From Pseudoalteromonas sp. EB27 (lineage in GTDB: Bacteria; Pseudomonadota; Gammaproteobacteria; Enterobacterales; Alteromonadaceae): a stretch of 64,000 nt of DNA. Below are positions 35,105 to 45,656 of this stretch, in pieces. Location: positions 1 to 64,000 of the forward strand of contig NZ_MTQD01000002.1 in the NCBI RefSeq assembly GCF_001974875.1, written 5' to 3'. The number at the start of each line of letters is the position of its first letter. The first letter of the stretch is position 1. The position numbers and the translations under genes were made by a program. The notes beneath the pieces were generated by a model. That model was not told the DNA's origin, searched no databases, and was given only the letters and a program-made list of their open reading frames with translations.

Positions 35105-37595
35105 GTTAGCGCTTAAATTATTTTCGCGAGAATTTCGCCGTGGTGAGCTAACTGTTATAAGTGCGGCTATCGCGCTTGCTGTTTTAACCGTGCTTACACT
35201 GTCGATGGTTACTGAGCGAATAGGGCAAAGTATTGCGCAAAAAAGTAGTGCTTTTATTGCTGCTGATCGCGTTCTTGCAAGCGATCATGTTCTCGATACC
35301 GCTTTTATTACTCAAGCACAAAGCCAAAATTTAAAAACGGCTCAAATGGTGTACTTCGACACTATGTTGTTTTCCGATGATGAAATGCAGTTTAGCTCAG
35401 TAAAAGCGGCATCTAATGCGTACCCGCTAAAAGGGCAGTTAAAAGTTAAAGATACCCTTACAGGTGAAACTAAGGTTGCTAATAGCGGACCAACGCCTGG
35501 TAATGTGTGGCTAAGTGAATCTGTATTTTACAGTTTAAATATTGATATAGGCGCGCAAGTAGAGCTTGGCGCTGCATTATTTAATGTTTCAAAAGTTATT
35601 GTAGAAGAGCCCGATGCGCCATTTAATGTGTTTTCGAGCAGCCGTCGTGTGCTTATTAATATTGACGATGTGGCAAAAACCGAAGTTGTGCAGCCGGGTA
35701 GTCGTGTTTATTATCGCCAGCTTTATGCCGGTAGTGAGGCCGATATAAATAGCTTTTACGAGTGGCTTAAACCACAAATAAAAGAAAACCAACAATGGTA
35801 TGGTGTTAAAGACCGCCAATCACCTATTTCAAATAGCTTAAACCGCGCAGAGAGCTTTTTATTACTTGCCGGCTTATTGGGTATTATTTTAGCTGCAGTG
35901 GCTATCGCTGTTTCAGCAAAACGTTATTGTGAACGCCAATACGACCCAGTAGCAATGATGAAAACACTAGGCGGTAGCCGTTCAATGATCCGCAAAATAT
36001 ACATGCTTCATTTATTGCTTGTATGTGCAATGGCGGTAAGTATTGGGCTATTAATTGGTTATGGCTTGCAAGAAATAGCAACAAGTTACTTATCAAAAAG
36101 TATGGGCACAGAGCTACCTTTAGGTGGTTTTAAGCCGTGGCTGGTGGCTATTAGTACTGGCGTAATTTGTGCTGTTATGTTTTCTATTAAACCGTTATTT
36201 GATTTATTTGATATTCCACCGCTTAGAGTGCTGCGCCGTAACTTAGGTGATAAATTAGCCGTAAGTCGTGTGCACTTGGCAATGAGTGCGCTAACTGTGT
36301 TTTTATTAATGTGGTTATTTAGTAACAACATAAAAATAACGCTTATTTTGTTTATCTCAACACTCGCGCTAATTGGTGTGCTGTTTTTAGTATCCAAATT
36401 AATATTTGGTGGCGGTCGAAAGCTTGGCTTAAAGCCAGGTAACAGTTGGTCGCTTGCAATTGCGTCTATTCAAAAACGTGCAAATGTGAACGCGGTCCAG
36501 TTAATTAGTTTTTCGTTAGCGATTAAATTACTGCTGTTTTTAGTGGTACTTAAAAACGACATGATATCTGATTGGCAATCGCAATTACCAAACGATGCAC
36601 CTAATGCGTTTTTAGTGAATATTACGCAAAATGAGCTTGAGCCAATTAATGAATATTTAGCTCAAAAAAATATTCAGGTATCAGAGTTTTATCCAACTAT
36701 TCGTGGGCGTGTAAATGCGGTAAACGGCGAGTTGGTAGCACGTTCTGTATCGCTGCAAGACAACGAGAAAAAAGACGAAGAAGCCCGTGCAGGTATTGGC
36801 CGTGAGCTGAACCTTACATGGCTTAAAGATGTACCAGATCAAAACGAAGTAACACAAGGCGCGTGGTTTGGTGAAAATGCAACAGCCGAAGCCTCAGTAG
36901 AGGAGTCGATGCTTGAGCGTTTAGATGTTGAAATAGGCGATACGCTTACATTTTTAATTGGTTCGCAGTCGTTCGACGCTAAAATCACCAGTGTGCGCAA
37001 AGTTAATTGGGCCACGCTAAAACCTAACTTTTTTATTATTTTAAGCCCAGATGTACTTGCAGATTTTCCGGCGACGTATATTTCGTCGGTACGCATAAAC
37101 CCAGAGCAAAAGCGTGACTTTAGCCAGTTATTGCGTACTTACCCTACTATTACAGCCATTGACATTGATAACTTTGTTAAGCAAATACAAACAACTATTT
37201 CGCAAGTATCGCTCGCCATTGGCTTTGTACTGGCTATTGTTGTGCTGTGTGGGGCACTTGTACTTATATCGCAAGTGCAAGCTAGCTTGGGTGAACGTAT
37301 GCAAGAAATTGTAATACTGCGAACGCTTGGCGCTAAAAGCCGATTAATTAAAAATGCGACCCTGTATGAGTTTTTATTACTCGGTGGTTTAGCCGGTTTA
37401 GTCGCGGCATTTTTTAGTGATATAGCGCTTTTAATTGTGCAGCAACAAATGTTTGACCTAGCAGGTAAGTTGCATCCGCATATATGGGTTATTGGGCCGG
37501 TAGCGGGTGGCGTATTTGTGGCAGGATTAGGTTATTTAATGATTGCCCGAACACTTAAACAAAACACCCAAGGGTTAGTGCGTGCCCTAGGGTAA
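35094..37595 (+). CDS. ybbP: FtsX-type ABC permease YbbP
   Basis: 833 aa from the ATG at 35094, which has GAGGA eight bases upstream; a TTG at 35088 is less likely. Hydrophobic helices occur at the N-terminus, in a cluster around residues 255-430, and in a C-terminal set (~710-830), with large periplasmic domains between, as in MacB/FtsX-type permeases. It overlaps ybbA by 11 bp, indicating translational coupling, and works with it as one transporter. Confidence 0.93.
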   Translation: MWVKLALKLFSREFRRGELTVISAAIALAVLTVLTLSMVTERIGQSIAQKSSAFIAADRVLASDHVLDTAFITQAQSQNLKTAQMVYFDTMLFSDDEMQFSSVKAASNAYPLKGQLKVKDTLTGETKVANSGPTPGNVWLSESVFYSLNIDIGAQVELGAALFNVSKVIVEEPDAPFNVFSSSRRVLINIDDVAKTEVVQPGSRVYYRQLYAGSEADINSFYEWLKPQIKENQQWYGVKDRQSPISNSLNRAESFLLLAGLLGIILAAVAIAVSAKRYCERQYDPVAMMKTLGGSRSMIRKIYMLHLLLVCAMAVSIGLLIGYGLQEIATSYLSKSMGTELPLGGFKPWLVAISTGVICAVMFSIKPLFDLFDIPPLRVLRRNLGDKLAVSRVHLAMSALTVFLLMWLFSNNIKITLILFISTLALIGVLFLVSKLIFGGGRKLGLKPGNSWSLAIASIQKRANVNAVQLISFSLAIKLLLFLVVLKNDMISDWQSQLPNDAPNAFLVNITQNELEPINEYLAQKNIQVSEFYPTIRGRVNAVNGELVARSVSLQDNEKKDEEARAGIGRELNLTWLKDVPDQNEVTQGAWFGENATAEASVEESMLERLDVEIGDTLTFLIGSQSFDAKITSVRKVNWATLKPNFFIILSPDVLADFPATYISSVRINPEQKRDFSQLLRTYPTITAIDIDNFVKQIQTTISQVSLAIGFVLAIVVLCGALVLISQVQASLGERMQEIVILRTLGAKSRLIKNATLYEFLLLGGLAGLVAAFFSDIALLIVQQQMFDLAGKLHPHIWVIGPVAGGVFVAGLGYLMIARTLKQNTQGLVRALG

Positions 37596-37631
37596 GCCTA
37601 AACTAACTTAATACGTATTGGATTAAGTATT

Positions 37632-37660
37632 AAATGCCCACCTAACACGTGGGCATTTTT
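37632..37660 (+). terminator. Terminator of the ybbAP operon
   Basis: Stem AATGCCCAC / GTGGGCATT around CTAACAC, with a T-run. It lies between ybbP and ruvC. Confidence 0.9.
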
Positions 37661-37739
37661 GTTTTCTTTGTACTGGTAATTTATACAGTGCTCTGGCATT
37701 ATTAGCGTAATTTAAAAATAACAATAATGAGAATGCAGT

Positions 37740-38264
37740 TTGGCCATTATTTTAGGGATCGATCCTGGTTCACGTTTGACCGGATATGGCGTTGTTGCCC
37801 ACCAAGGTTCTAAATTTACATACTTAGGCAGTGGCTGTATTAAGTTAGCCGATCATCCTTTTCCGGTTAGGCTTAAAATGATCTACCAAGGCATTACACA
37901 GCTTATTGAGCAATTTTCGCCAGAAACCTTTGCGATTGAAAAAGTATTTATGGCGCATAACCCCGATTCTGCTTTAAAACTAGGCCAAGCTAGAGGCGCG
38001 GCTATTGTTGGCGCTGCAATGGCCGACTTACCCGTATTTGAATACTCAGCTAGGCAAATTAAGCAAGCAGTAGTCGGCAACGGTGGTGCAGATAAAACAC
38101 AAGTGCAACACATGGTAAAAAATATTTTAAAGTTGCCTGGCACGCCACAAGCCGATGCAGCTGATGCACTCGCTATTGCGATTTGCCACGCTCACTCAGA
38201 ACAAAATTTAATTAAACTAGCGGGTAGCGCAAGCAAAACCGTTAGAGGACGTTTAAGGAAATAA
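37740..38264 (+). CDS. ruvC: Holliday junction resolvase RuvC
   Basis: 174 aa. It starts at TTG 37740; an in-frame TGA lies four codons upstream, so no earlier start exists. Catalytic acidic residues are visible: Asp in GIDPGS, Glu in IEKVF and the Asp pair in DAADALA. RuvC cuts four-way junctions symmetrically, guided by RuvAB. It heads ruvC-ruvA-ruvB with gaps of 2 and 7 bp. Confidence 0.96.
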   Translation: MAIILGIDPGSRLTGYGVVAHQGSKFTYLGSGCIKLADHPFPVRLKMIYQGITQLIEQFSPETFAIEKVFMAHNPDSALKLGQARGAAIVGAAMADLPVFEYSARQIKQAVVGNGGADKTQVQHMVKNILKLPGTPQADAADALAIAICHAHSEQNLIKLAGSASKTVRGRLRK

Positions 38265-38266
38265 CT

Positions 38267-38884
38267 ATGATAGGCCGCTTAAATGGTATTTTAGTCGAAA
38301 AACAGCCACCAGAAATATTACTCGAAGTAAGTGGTGTAGGTTACGAAGTACAAATGCCAATGACCTGTTTTTACGATTTACCAAAAATTGGTGAAAACGC
38401 GATTGTTTACACCCACTTTGTAGTGCGTGAAGATGCTCAATTATTATTTGGTTTTAATAATAAGCTTGAGCGTGCCTTGTTTAGAGAGCTATTAAAAGCA
38501 AATGGTGTTGGGCCAAAACTTGGCTTAGCTATTTTATCGGGCATGTCGGCAAAGCAATTTGTAAGTTGTGTAAATAACGAAGACTCAACGTCGCTAGTTA
38601 AATTACCGGGTGTCGGTAAAAAAACAGCCGAGCGTTTAGTACTCGAAATGAAAGACAGACTAAAAGATTGGGGTAATGATTTATTTACGCCATTTAGCGA
38701 CAGCGCAGTAATAGAGCCAATGAGCGATGCGACAATAGCTAATAACGCAGCCGATGATGCCGTATCAGCACTGCTTGCATTAGGTTATAAATTGCCACAA
38801 GCTCAAAAAGCAGTAAAATCGATAAGCAAACCCGATATGTCTACTGAGGTTCTTATTAGAGAATCTTTAAAATCTATGTTGTGA
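38267..38884 (+). CDS. ruvA: Holliday junction branch migration protein RuvA
   Basis: 205 aa: OB-fold domain I ([11 protein letters not shown]), helix-hairpin-helix domain II ([31 protein letters not shown]) and a mobile domain III near the C-terminus ([16 protein letters not shown]). The tetramer binds the junction and loads RuvB. It starts 2 bp after ruvC. Confidence 0.97.
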   Translation: MIGRLNGILVEKQPPEILLEVSGVGYEVQMPMTCFYDLPKIGENAIVYTHFVVREDAQLLFGFNNKLERALFRELLKANGVGPKLGLAILSGMSAKQFVSCVNNEDSTSLVKLPGVGKKTAERLVLEMKDRLKDWGNDLFTPFSDSAVIEPMSDATIANNAADDAVSALLALGYKLPQAQKAVKSISKPDMSTEVLIRESLKSML

Positions 38885-38891
38885 GTAACCC

Positions 38892-39899
38892 ATGATTGAA
38901 GCGGATCGCTTAATTGACGCGACTGAAAAAACAAATGAAGACTCTATAGATCGTGCTATAAGGCCAAAACTTTTAGCTGACTACAGGGGCCAGCCTCATG
39001 TTAAGCAGCAAATGGAAATTTTTATTGAAGCTGCTCGTACCCGTGGTGAAGCGCTCGATCATTTATTAATATTTGGCCCACCAGGGCTTGGTAAAACCAC
39101 GCTTGCAAATATTGTCGCCAACGAATTACACGTAAGTATTAAAACAACATCAGGCCCTGTACTTGAAAAAGCAGGCGATTTAGCTGCGCTGCTCACAAAT
39201 TTAGAGGAAGGCGATGTACTGTTTATTGATGAAATACACAGACTCAGCCCGCAAGTTGAAGAAATACTCTACCCCGCAATGGAAGACTACCAGCTTGATA
39301 TAATGATTGGTGAAGGCCCAGCTGCGCGTTCTATTAAATTAGACCTACCTGCATTTACACTTATCGGAGCAACCACCCGAGCAGGCTCGCTTACATCGCC
39401 CCTACGTGACCGTTTTGGTATTGTGCAGCGATTAGAGTTTTATTCTGTAGAAGATTTGTCGCATATAGTAGGGCGCTCTGCACATTATCTAGGTTTAGAA
39501 ATGTGCGACGATGGCGCAACCGAAATTGCACAGCGTTCGCGCGGTACACCACGTATAGCTAACCGCTTATTGCGCCGTGTTCGTGATTACACACAGGTAA
39601 AATCTGACGGTACAGTAAACGCCGAAGTAGCTAAGCAAGCGCTTGACATGATTGACGTAGATAAAAGTGGTTTTGACTATATGGATCGCAAATATTTACT
39701 CGCCATAATTGAAAAATTTATGGGCGGCCCTGTCGGGCTCGACAATGTAGCGGCTGCTATTGGTGAAGAGCGTGAAACAATTGAAGATGTGATAGAACCA
39801 TTTTTGATCCAGCAAGGATTTATTCAGCGAACCCCACGCGGGCGAATAGTGTCTGATAGCGCATACCATCATTTCGGTTTACTTCCTAAAAAAGACTAG
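38892..39899 (+). CDS. ruvB: Holliday junction ATP-dependent helicase RuvB
   Basis: 335 aa AAA+ motor. Walker [12 protein letters not shown], Walker [10 protein letters not shown], sensor 1 GATTRAG, the arginine finger segment PLRDRFGI and the C-terminal winged helix ([18 protein letters not shown]) are all present. It drives branch migration with RuvA. It is the last gene of the ruv operon; no clear terminator follows, and ybgC, which often comes next, is absent. Confidence 0.97.
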   Translation: MIEADRLIDATEKTNEDSIDRAIRPKLLADYRGQPHVKQQMEIFIEAARTRGEALDHLLIFGPPGLGKTTLANIVANELHVSIKTTSGPVLEKAGDLAALLTNLEEGDVLFIDEIHRLSPQVEEILYPAMEDYQLDIMIGEGPAARSIKLDLPAFTLIGATTRAGSLTSPLRDRFGIVQRLEFYSVEDLSHIVGRSAHYLGLEMCDDGATEIAQRSRGTPRIANRLLRRVRDYTQVKSDGTVNAEVAKQALDMIDVDKSGFDYMDRKYLLAIIEKFMGGPVGLDNVAAAIGEERETIEDVIEPFLIQQGFIQRTPRGRIVSDSAYHHFGLLPKKD

Positions 39900-40188
39900 C
39901 CTATACACATTACTTGCTGTGGTTTATTGCGCAGCAGGTAACTGACTTGTTATCCCTTGCTTTGACATATTTATCCGGCAGGTATTTTACCCAAAACCTC
40001 AACACACTGTTGCATATGTTATTTCAAAATAGCTATATGCTTTATAGTTAACTGTTAATTCACAGGGCGTTAAGACTCGCGAAGCTATCCTGCGTACCAT
40101 TCAAACTAGTAACCGAATTACTTATTGTAAAATAGGTAGGGCAATTATTAGTTTATAAATAAAGTATGTAGCGCACCAAATTGCAGGC
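39900..40188. other. Gap after ruvB without a gene
   Basis: No ORF with coding character. A weak inverted repeat (GTTACCTGCTG-like arms around 39912-39943) follows ruvB but lacks a T-run. Otherwise AT-rich DNA downstream of the small-RNA terminator. Confidence 0.5.
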
Positions 40189-40215
40189 AAAAAAAAGCCC
40201 GCAAAAAATGCGGGC
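40189..40215 (-). terminator. Terminator of the candidate small RNA
   Basis: Read on the minus strand: GCCCGC, a 7-nt loop, GCGGGC, then eight Ts. On the plus strand the A-run precedes the stem, so it works only for leftward transcription. Confidence 0.88.
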
Positions 40216-40367
40216 AAACAACAAGTTGAAGGAAGTAATCCAGGGAACTACGTTTTACTTAATTTGGTTTTATCCAGAAAGAGTAAAACAATGTAATACG
40301 ATAAAATATCCTATTACTAAGAACTTGGCTTAATGAAGCTATCTCATTCAGTGCGCTAGTTCGGTAT
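40189..40367 (-). ncRNA. Candidate small RNA upstream of tolQ
   Basis: About 179 nt on the minus strand. A promoter lies at 40374-40402 and an intrinsic terminator at 40189-40215 (GCCCGC / GCGGGC stem then eight Ts). The only ATG inside is followed by TAG after one codon, so it is not protein-coding. It has single-stranded-looking pyrimidine-rich runs (TTCCCTGG, ACTTCCTTCAAC) that could pair with ribosome-binding sites. No known RNA family is recognised (not Spot 42, 6S, RyhB or GcvB). Confidence 0.6.
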
Positions 40368-40373
40368 GGGAGA

Positions 40374-40402
40374 ATAATACGTAAGTTTACTTTTTTGTTC
40401 AA
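40374..40402 (-). promoter_or_regulatory. Sigma-70 promoter of the candidate small RNA
   Basis: TTGAAC (40397-40402) and TATTAT (40374-40379) with an exact 17-bp spacer on the minus strand. Predicted start near 40367. Confidence 0.65.
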
Positions 40403-40803
40403 ACTAGAAAATTTGTATTTTCAGATTAGAAAAACTAATTCTGTGAATTTTATTGTTGTTTGAATCTTGTGCGTTAATTAATCGTTAAATTTATAAGTTA
40501 ATGAAATTTATAGCTTAAGTAATGAGTTTCGTTGTGACTCGGTATTAGTTTTACTATTACGTGAAGATCAGGCTCATAAGTTTTGAGTGTTTATGCTCTT
40601 ATTTTGAATAAACGGCGCATTTTATGACGTTTTACCTATATATTTACGCATATTTGTAGTCAGCAAGTTTAGTTAAAAGATTAAATAAAATACTGAGGCA
40701 GAGGGAAATGCCAACTAAAGCTGTTTTTTTAACGTTTTTTGTTGCCTATTCATAGCAATACCGTTGTCAGCTTGAAATGGACTAGATACACTAGATGCAA
40801 CTT

Positions 40804-40832
40804 TTGACCTTGTAAGCGGTCATATTTATACA
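40804..40832 (+). promoter_or_regulatory. Promoter of the tol-pal operon
   Basis: TTGACC (40804-40809), 17-bp spacer, TATACA (40827-40832), about 38 bp before the predicted tolQ start region. The stretch 40403-40803 has no gene that I can see. Confidence 0.6.
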
Positions 40833-40876
40833 AATTAATCAATTTGCCGTATTTTGAAATTACTTAGGAGTTTAAC

Positions 40877-41581
40877 GTGGGATCAGGGCTTAATTTTTTA
40901 GACCTAATTTTAGAAGCAAGTTTGCTTGTTCAATTAGTAATGTTAGGGCTAGTTGCCATGTCTGTAATGTCGTGGACAATTATATTTCAGCGTAAAAAAG
41001 CAATATCAGATGCACTATCAAATGCTAAGAAATTTGAGCAAAAGTTTTGGTCTGGTATTGATTTAAGCAAATTGTATAACGAAATATCATCACGCAGCGG
41101 TCAGTCTCAAGGTATCGAAGCACTATTCACTTCAGGCTTTAAAGAGTTTGCTCGTCATAAAAAGAATACATTTCAAAGTGCGAGTATTGTTATGGAGGGT
41201 ACGCACCGTTCAATGCGTGTTGCACTTTCTCGTGAAATTGAAAAAATTGAATCTAGCTTATCGTTTTTAGCAACAGTAGGTTCTATAAGTCCGTACATCG
41301 GTTTGTTTGGTACAGTGTGGGGTATTATGAATGCCTTTATTGCACTTGGTGAAGTGAAACAAGCTACATTACAAATGGTAGCTCCAGGTATTGCAGAGGC
41401 ACTTATTGCGACTGCTATGGGTTTATTTGCGGCAATTCCGGCCGTTATTGCTTATAACCGCTTTTCAAACAGTGTTGAAAAGCTTGAGTCTCACTATATT
41501 AACTTTATGGAAGAGTTTGCTAATATTTTACACCGTCAAGCAGCTACACAAATAGAGGCACAAGCGAATGTATCAGCGTAA
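40877..41581 (+). CDS. tolQ: Tol-Pal system protein TolQ
   Basis: 234 aa inner-membrane proton-channel subunit (MotA/TolQ/ExbB). Three transmembrane helices: near residues 15-38, around 130-160 ([13 protein letters not shown]) and 165-195 ([21 protein letters not shown]). With TolR it uses proton flow to energise TolA. The start is GTG with the site AGGAG seven bases upstream. First gene of tolQRAB-pal-cpoB; it overlaps tolR by 14 bp. Confidence 0.96.
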   Translation: MGSGLNFLDLILEASLLVQLVMLGLVAMSVMSWTIIFQRKKAISDALSNAKKFEQKFWSGIDLSKLYNEISSRSGQSQGIEALFTSGFKEFARHKKNTFQSASIVMEGTHRSMRVALSREIEKIESSLSFLATVGSISPYIGLFGTVWGIMNAFIALGEVKQATLQMVAPGIAEALIATAMGLFAAIPAVIAYNRFSNSVEKLESHYINFMEEFANILHRQAATQIEAQANVSA

Positions 41582-41996
41582 AAAGCGCCGTCCGGTCGCA
41601 GAAATTAATGTAGTACCTTACATTGATGTAATGTTGGTACTACTAATTATATTTATGGCTACAGCACCGCTGATTACACATGGTGTAAAAGTTGATTTAC
41701 CTAAAATGGAAGAGTCTGATTTAGTTGATACTAAAGATACTCCGCCCATTATTGCTTCAATTGATGCAGAGGGTAAATATTATGTGAGCGTAGGTACTGA
41801 TCCTGAAGAGCCTATGGAAGCACTTGATGTTGCTGCGGTTATAAAATTACAATTAATGAAAAACCCTGACGTACCAGTAATGATTAAAGGTTCTGGTAAG
41901 GTGTCGTATCAAGAAGTATTATTACTAATGGATTTTTTGAAAAATGCAGGCGTACCATCAGTAGGATTAATGACTGAATCCTTTGAGGGGAAGTAG
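41568..41996 (+). CDS. tolR: Tol-Pal system protein TolR
   Basis: 142 aa, one transmembrane helix ([19 protein letters not shown]) holding the proton-pathway aspartate, followed by a periplasmic domain (ExbD/TolR fold). It partners TolQ. The start overlaps the tolQ end by 14 bp. Confidence 0.96.
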   Translation: MYQRKKRRPVAEINVVPYIDVMLVLLIIFMATAPLITHGVKVDLPKMEESDLVDTKDTPPIIASIDAEGKYYVSVGTDPEEPMEALDVAAVIKLQLMKNPDVPVMIKGSGKVSYQEVLLLMDFLKNAGVPSVGLMTESFEGK

Positions 41997-42000
41997 CTGT

Positions 42001-42927
42001 ATGAATAGTTCAGTAGTAAAATCGATAGTACTTCATTTAGGCATAGGTGGTTTTTTGTATGCGTCTGCAAACATTCACCCACCTGCGCCTAAAGTAATGG
42101 AAGTAACGCTTAATTCGGCTATACCCACCCCAGATAATGCGGTATCGGCTGTTACAGTTGATCAAAAGCAAGTTGAGCAAAAAATTGCTGAGCTTCAAAA
42201 GAAAGAAAAAGATAAAAAAAGTGCTGAAGACAAACGTATTCGCGATTTAGAACGCAGGGCGGCAAATGCACGTGAGCAACGCGAATCTGAATCTAGGCAT
42301 ATTAAAAAGCTAGAGCAAGAACGCAAAGCTAAAGAAAAAGAAACAGCCGAGGCTCAAGCACAAGCTAAAAAAGCACGTGCTATTGAGCAAAAAGAGCGCG
42401 CTAAAGCTAAGCAAGCTGAAAAACAAAAGCAAGAAGCTGAAAGTGCAGCTAAAGCTGCTGCTGATAAACGTAAAACCGAAGAAGACGCACTTAAAAAAGC
42501 AGAAGCTGAACGTAAAAAACGTGAAATCGAGGCAAAAGAGCGTGCAGCCGAGGCAGAACGTAAACGCCAGCAAGCGATGCAAGAGCAAATGCTACAAGAG
42601 CAACTTGCAAAAGAGCAGGCTGCCCGTAGTAAAATACGTCAGCAACAAGTGGTGAGCGAAGTTGATAAGTACCGTGCATTAATTATGGCGCGTATTCAAC
42701 AAAACTTATTGATTGATGAAAAAATGAAAAACCAACAGTGCCGAGTCAATATTCGTTTAGGCTTTAATGGTTTAGTAACGCAAGTTAAATCATTAGGTGG
42801 CGATAAGTTAGTGTGTGAAGCTGCATTAAGAGCAGTGCGCATGGCTGACACATTACCGGTATCTAAAGATAAAGACGTATTCGAACAACTTAAGAATATT
42901 AATTTAACAATCAAGCCAGAGTTTTAA
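42001..42927 (+). CDS. tolA: Cell envelope integrity protein TolA
   Basis: 308 aa from the ATG at 42001, preceded by AGGGGAAG; an in-frame TTG at 41983 lies inside tolR and is unlikely. N-terminal membrane anchor, a long Lys/Glu/Ala/Arg-rich helical domain (residues ~50-215) that spans the periplasm, and a C-terminal domain (QCRVNIRLGFNGLVTQVKSLGG) that contacts Pal and TolB. It transmits TolQR energy to the outer membrane during division. Confidence 0.94.
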   Translation: MNSSVVKSIVLHLGIGGFLYASANIHPPAPKVMEVTLNSAIPTPDNAVSAVTVDQKQVEQKIAELQKKEKDKKSAEDKRIRDLERRAANAREQRESESRHIKKLEQERKAKEKETAEAQAQAKKARAIEQKERAKAKQAEKQKQEAESAAKAAADKRKTEEDALKKAEAERKKREIEAKERAAEAERKRQQAMQEQMLQEQLAKEQAARSKIRQQQVVSEVDKYRALIMARIQQNLLIDEKMKNQQCRVNIRLGFNGLVTQVKSLGGDKLVCEAALRAVRMADTLPVSKDKDVFEQLKNINLTIKPEF

Positions 42928-42936
42928 AGGAATGAT

Positions 42937-44295
42937 ATGTTCAACAAAATAAAAATAGCCTGTTTAGTTTTACTGTTTGGGTTTGTGGGTGTTGCTAATG
43001 CAGCGCTTGAAATTGTAATAACTGAGGGTGTAGATGGTGCAAGGCCTATTGCTATAGTGCCTTTTAAATACCAAGGTGTTGGTCCAATCCCTGAAAAATT
43101 AAGCAGTGTTATTGCTGCCGACTTAATGCGCAGTGGTAAGTTTAAACCTGTAGATGTAGCGCAAATGCCACAACAGCCGACCAAAGATAGCGAAATTGAT
43201 TACGCATCTTGGGTTAATAAAGGTGTGGAGGCTGTATTAGTGGGCGAAGTTGAGCAGCAAACTGATGGGCGTTACTTAGTGCGTTATGAGTTAGTTGACG
43301 TGATTCGTGGCCAAATTACTGGTGGCAACACACAAATGATGAGTAATGGTAAGTTAATCAAAAGCCAAGATCATATTTTAGAAGCGCGTGAAAGTGTTAT
43401 TGGTGAAAGCGGTTTTCGCCGTTACTCTCATCGAATCAGTGACGTTATATATGAAAAACTTACTGGTGAGAAAGGCGCATTTTTGACTAAAATTGCTTAT
43501 GTAATAGTGCGCGATAATGATGAAAAGCCTTACCAATTAGTTGTTGCAGACTATGATGGATTTAATGAGCAAGTTTTGCTTCGCTCAAAAGAGCCATTAA
43601 TGTCGCCAGCGTGGTCACCAGATGGTACTAAGCTAGCGTATGTAACGTTTGAAAACCGCCAAAGCCAAATTTATATTCAAGATATTTACACGGGTAAGCG
43701 CGAAATAATCGCAAGCTACCGTGGTATTAATGGCGCACCGCAGTTTTCGCCAGATGGCAAAAAGCTATTATTAGTACTTTCTAAAGACAAGACGGGTGCA
43801 ACAGAAGTTTACTTGCTTGACCTGGCTACACGCAAAGAAACGCGCTTAACAAATCACCGTAGCATAGATACTGAACCATCTTGGCATCCTAATGGTCAAG
43901 ATATTGTGTTTACATCTGAAAGGGGTGGTAATGCTCAGATTTATAAGTTAAATTTAAAAACAGGTAGGTCACAACGACTCACCTTTGATGGTGATATGAA
44001 TCTTGCTGGTTCTATAACACCAGATGGAAAAGAATTAGTGATGGTTAACCGTACCAACGGGCAGTACCATCTTGCTAAGAAAGAGCTGGCTACAGGTGCG
44101 TTCCAAGTATTAACGAGAACACGCCTAGATGAATCACCGAGCATAGCGCCAAACGGTTCGATGATTATATATAGCACGCTTCATAATAATAAACAGGTAC
44201 TTGCGCTAGTATCGATGGACGGCCGCTTTAAAGCACGGTTACCTGTGCTAGACGGACAAGTAAAGGCACCAGCTTGGTCGCCATACTTACAGTAA
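42937..44295 (+). CDS. tolB: Tol-Pal system beta-propeller protein TolB
   Basis: 452 aa. Signal peptide [22 protein letters not shown], an N-terminal alpha/beta domain, then a six-bladed propeller shown by repeated PxWSPDGxxLA-type blades ([42 protein letters not shown]). It binds Pal in the periplasm. A ribosome-binding site AAAGGA precedes the ATG. Confidence 0.97.
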   Translation: MFNKIKIACLVLLFGFVGVANAALEIVITEGVDGARPIAIVPFKYQGVGPIPEKLSSVIAADLMRSGKFKPVDVAQMPQQPTKDSEIDYASWVNKGVEAVLVGEVEQQTDGRYLVRYELVDVIRGQITGGNTQMMSNGKLIKSQDHILEARESVIGESGFRRYSHRISDVIYEKLTGEKGAFLTKIAYVIVRDNDEKPYQLVVADYDGFNEQVLLRSKEPLMSPAWSPDGTKLAYVTFENRQSQIYIQDIYTGKREIIASYRGINGAPQFSPDGKKLLLVLSKDKTGATEVYLLDLATRKETRLTNHRSIDTEPSWHPNGQDIVFTSERGGNAQIYKLNLKTGRSQRLTFDGDMNLAGSITPDGKELVMVNRTNGQYHLAKKELATGAFQVLTRTRLDESPSIAPNGSMIIYSTLHNNKQVLALVSMDGRFKARLPVLDGQVKAPAWSPYLQ

Positions 44296-44329
44296 TATTA
44301 CTGGTTTACTCAAAATAGGAATCTACTCA

Positions 44330-44872
44330 ATGCAACTTAACAAAATACTTAAAGGCCTGCTAATTGCTGTGCCAGTAATGACATTAGCAGCTTGTAGCTC
44401 ATCTTCAGATATTGATGAAGGTGCTGCAAACCAATCAAATCAAGGCGTTGTTGAGCAATCAACTAACACTGATACAGTTGAAGTAGCTACAATCTCTCCT
44501 GAGCAACAAGCAGAAGAGCAACTTCGTCAAAAGTACGAAGCACTTCGCCAAGAGCAGGTAATCTACTTTGATTTTGATAAAGCGACAGTTGAAGGCAAAT
44601 ACGCTGATTTACTTCGTGCACATGCTGAGTTTTTAGTTCAAAATTCATCAGTTAAAGTACTAATTGAAGGCCACGCAGATGAACGCGGTACTCCAGAGTA
44701 CAATATTGCACTAGGTGAGCACCGTGGCCAAGCAGTTGAAAAATACTTATTAAGCTTAGGTGTTTCAGCTAGCCAAATGTCAGTGGTAAGCTACGGTGAA
44801 GAGAAGCCAATGGTTAAGTCTCGCACTGAATCAGCTTTCGCTAAAAACCGCCGTGCGGTACTAGTTTACTAA
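44330..44872 (+). CDS. pal: Peptidoglycan-associated lipoprotein Pal
   Basis: 180 aa. Lipobox LAAC (Cys22) anchors it in the outer membrane. After a Gln/Asn/Ser-rich linker comes an OmpA-like domain (VIYFDFDKATV, EGHADERGTPEYNIALGEHRG, SYGEEKP, KNRRAVLVY) that binds peptidoglycan. It lies 34 bp after tolB. Confidence 0.97.
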   Translation: MQLNKILKGLLIAVPVMTLAACSSSSDIDEGAANQSNQGVVEQSTNTDTVEVATISPEQQAEEQLRQKYEALRQEQVIYFDFDKATVEGKYADLLRAHAEFLVQNSSVKVLIEGHADERGTPEYNIALGEHRGQAVEKYLLSLGVSASQMSVVSYGEEKPMVKSRTESAFAKNRRAVLVY

Positions 44873-44885
44873 GATAAGAGATATT

Positions 44886-45632
44886 ATGAAGCCGAAAATT
44901 ATTTTGGCAGCCATGATATTGAGCGGGAGCACCCAGTTAATGGCTGCTCCCGCTCCTGTTTCAGAAGCTGCGAGTTCACAATCAAGTATTGAGAAGCGAT
45001 TAGCGTCACTTGAAAATATGATGCAGTCGCGTAACTTTTTGCAAGTAGAGTTACAACAACAGCTCAACTTATTACAAGACGAAGTAAGCCAAATTCGAGG
45101 TGTAACAGAAGAGCAAAGCTACAAGCTTGAAAAAGTACTGCAGCGTCAGCGTGAGTTGTACCAAGAAATCGAAAACCGCGTTAGCCAGGCTTATACACAG
45201 CCAGCAGCTCCGGTAGCCGATCAGGCACAGCCAAACGACGCACAGACCTATAGCAGTGACTTATCTGAAAACGAAGCGTATGAGCGCGCTGTTGCGTTAA
45301 TAATGAAAGATAAACGCTACGATCAAGCGATCCCTGAATTTCAAACGTTTTTAACTACGTATCCAAACTCTGTATATGCATCTAATGCGCATTATTGGTT
45401 AGGGCAGTTGCTTACAATTAAGAATGATGGTGTAAAAGCGGTAGAGCACTTTAAAGTCGTCGTTAACGAATTTCCAAATTCTAACAAACGTCCAGATGCA
45501 ATGCTAAAGTTAGGTACACTTTTACAAGATCAAGGTTCGGCGGAGCAAGCACAAAAAATATTGAGTGATCTTATCAATCAATACCCAAGTACAACCGCTG
45601 CAAAACTAGCGACTGATCGTTTAGGTAACTAG
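44886..45632 (+). CDS. cpoB: Cell division coordinator CpoB
   Basis: 248 aa periplasmic protein with a signal peptide (to about LMAAPAP), an N-terminal trimerising coiled coil (SSIEKRLASLENMMQ) and three C-terminal TPR motifs (YDQAIPEFQTFLTTYPNS, GVKAVEHFKVVVNEFPNS, AEQAQKILSDLINQYPST). It couples the Tol system to PBP1b in E. coli. Last gene of the operon. Confidence 0.95.
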   Translation: MKPKIILAAMILSGSTQLMAAPAPVSEAASSQSSIEKRLASLENMMQSRNFLQVELQQQLNLLQDEVSQIRGVTEEQSYKLEKVLQRQRELYQEIENRVSQAYTQPAAPVADQAQPNDAQTYSSDLSENEAYERAVALIMKDKRYDQAIPEFQTFLTTYPNSVYASNAHYWLGQLLTIKNDGVKAVEHFKVVVNEFPNSNKRPDAMLKLGTLLQDQGSAEQAQKILSDLINQYPSTTAAKLATDRLGN

Positions 45633-45656
45633 CGACTAAATTTTAGTTAAGGCGAG

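Noticed and set aside
40200-40260. CsrB-like RNA read on the plus strand (AAGGAAG, CAGGGA)
   Set aside because: Only two GGA motifs and the terminator points leftward, so a plus-strand Csr RNA is not supported.
42310-42655. Frames overlapping tolA on both strands
   Set aside because: They arise from the Lys/Ala/Glu-rich repeats of TolA domain II and show biased composition only.
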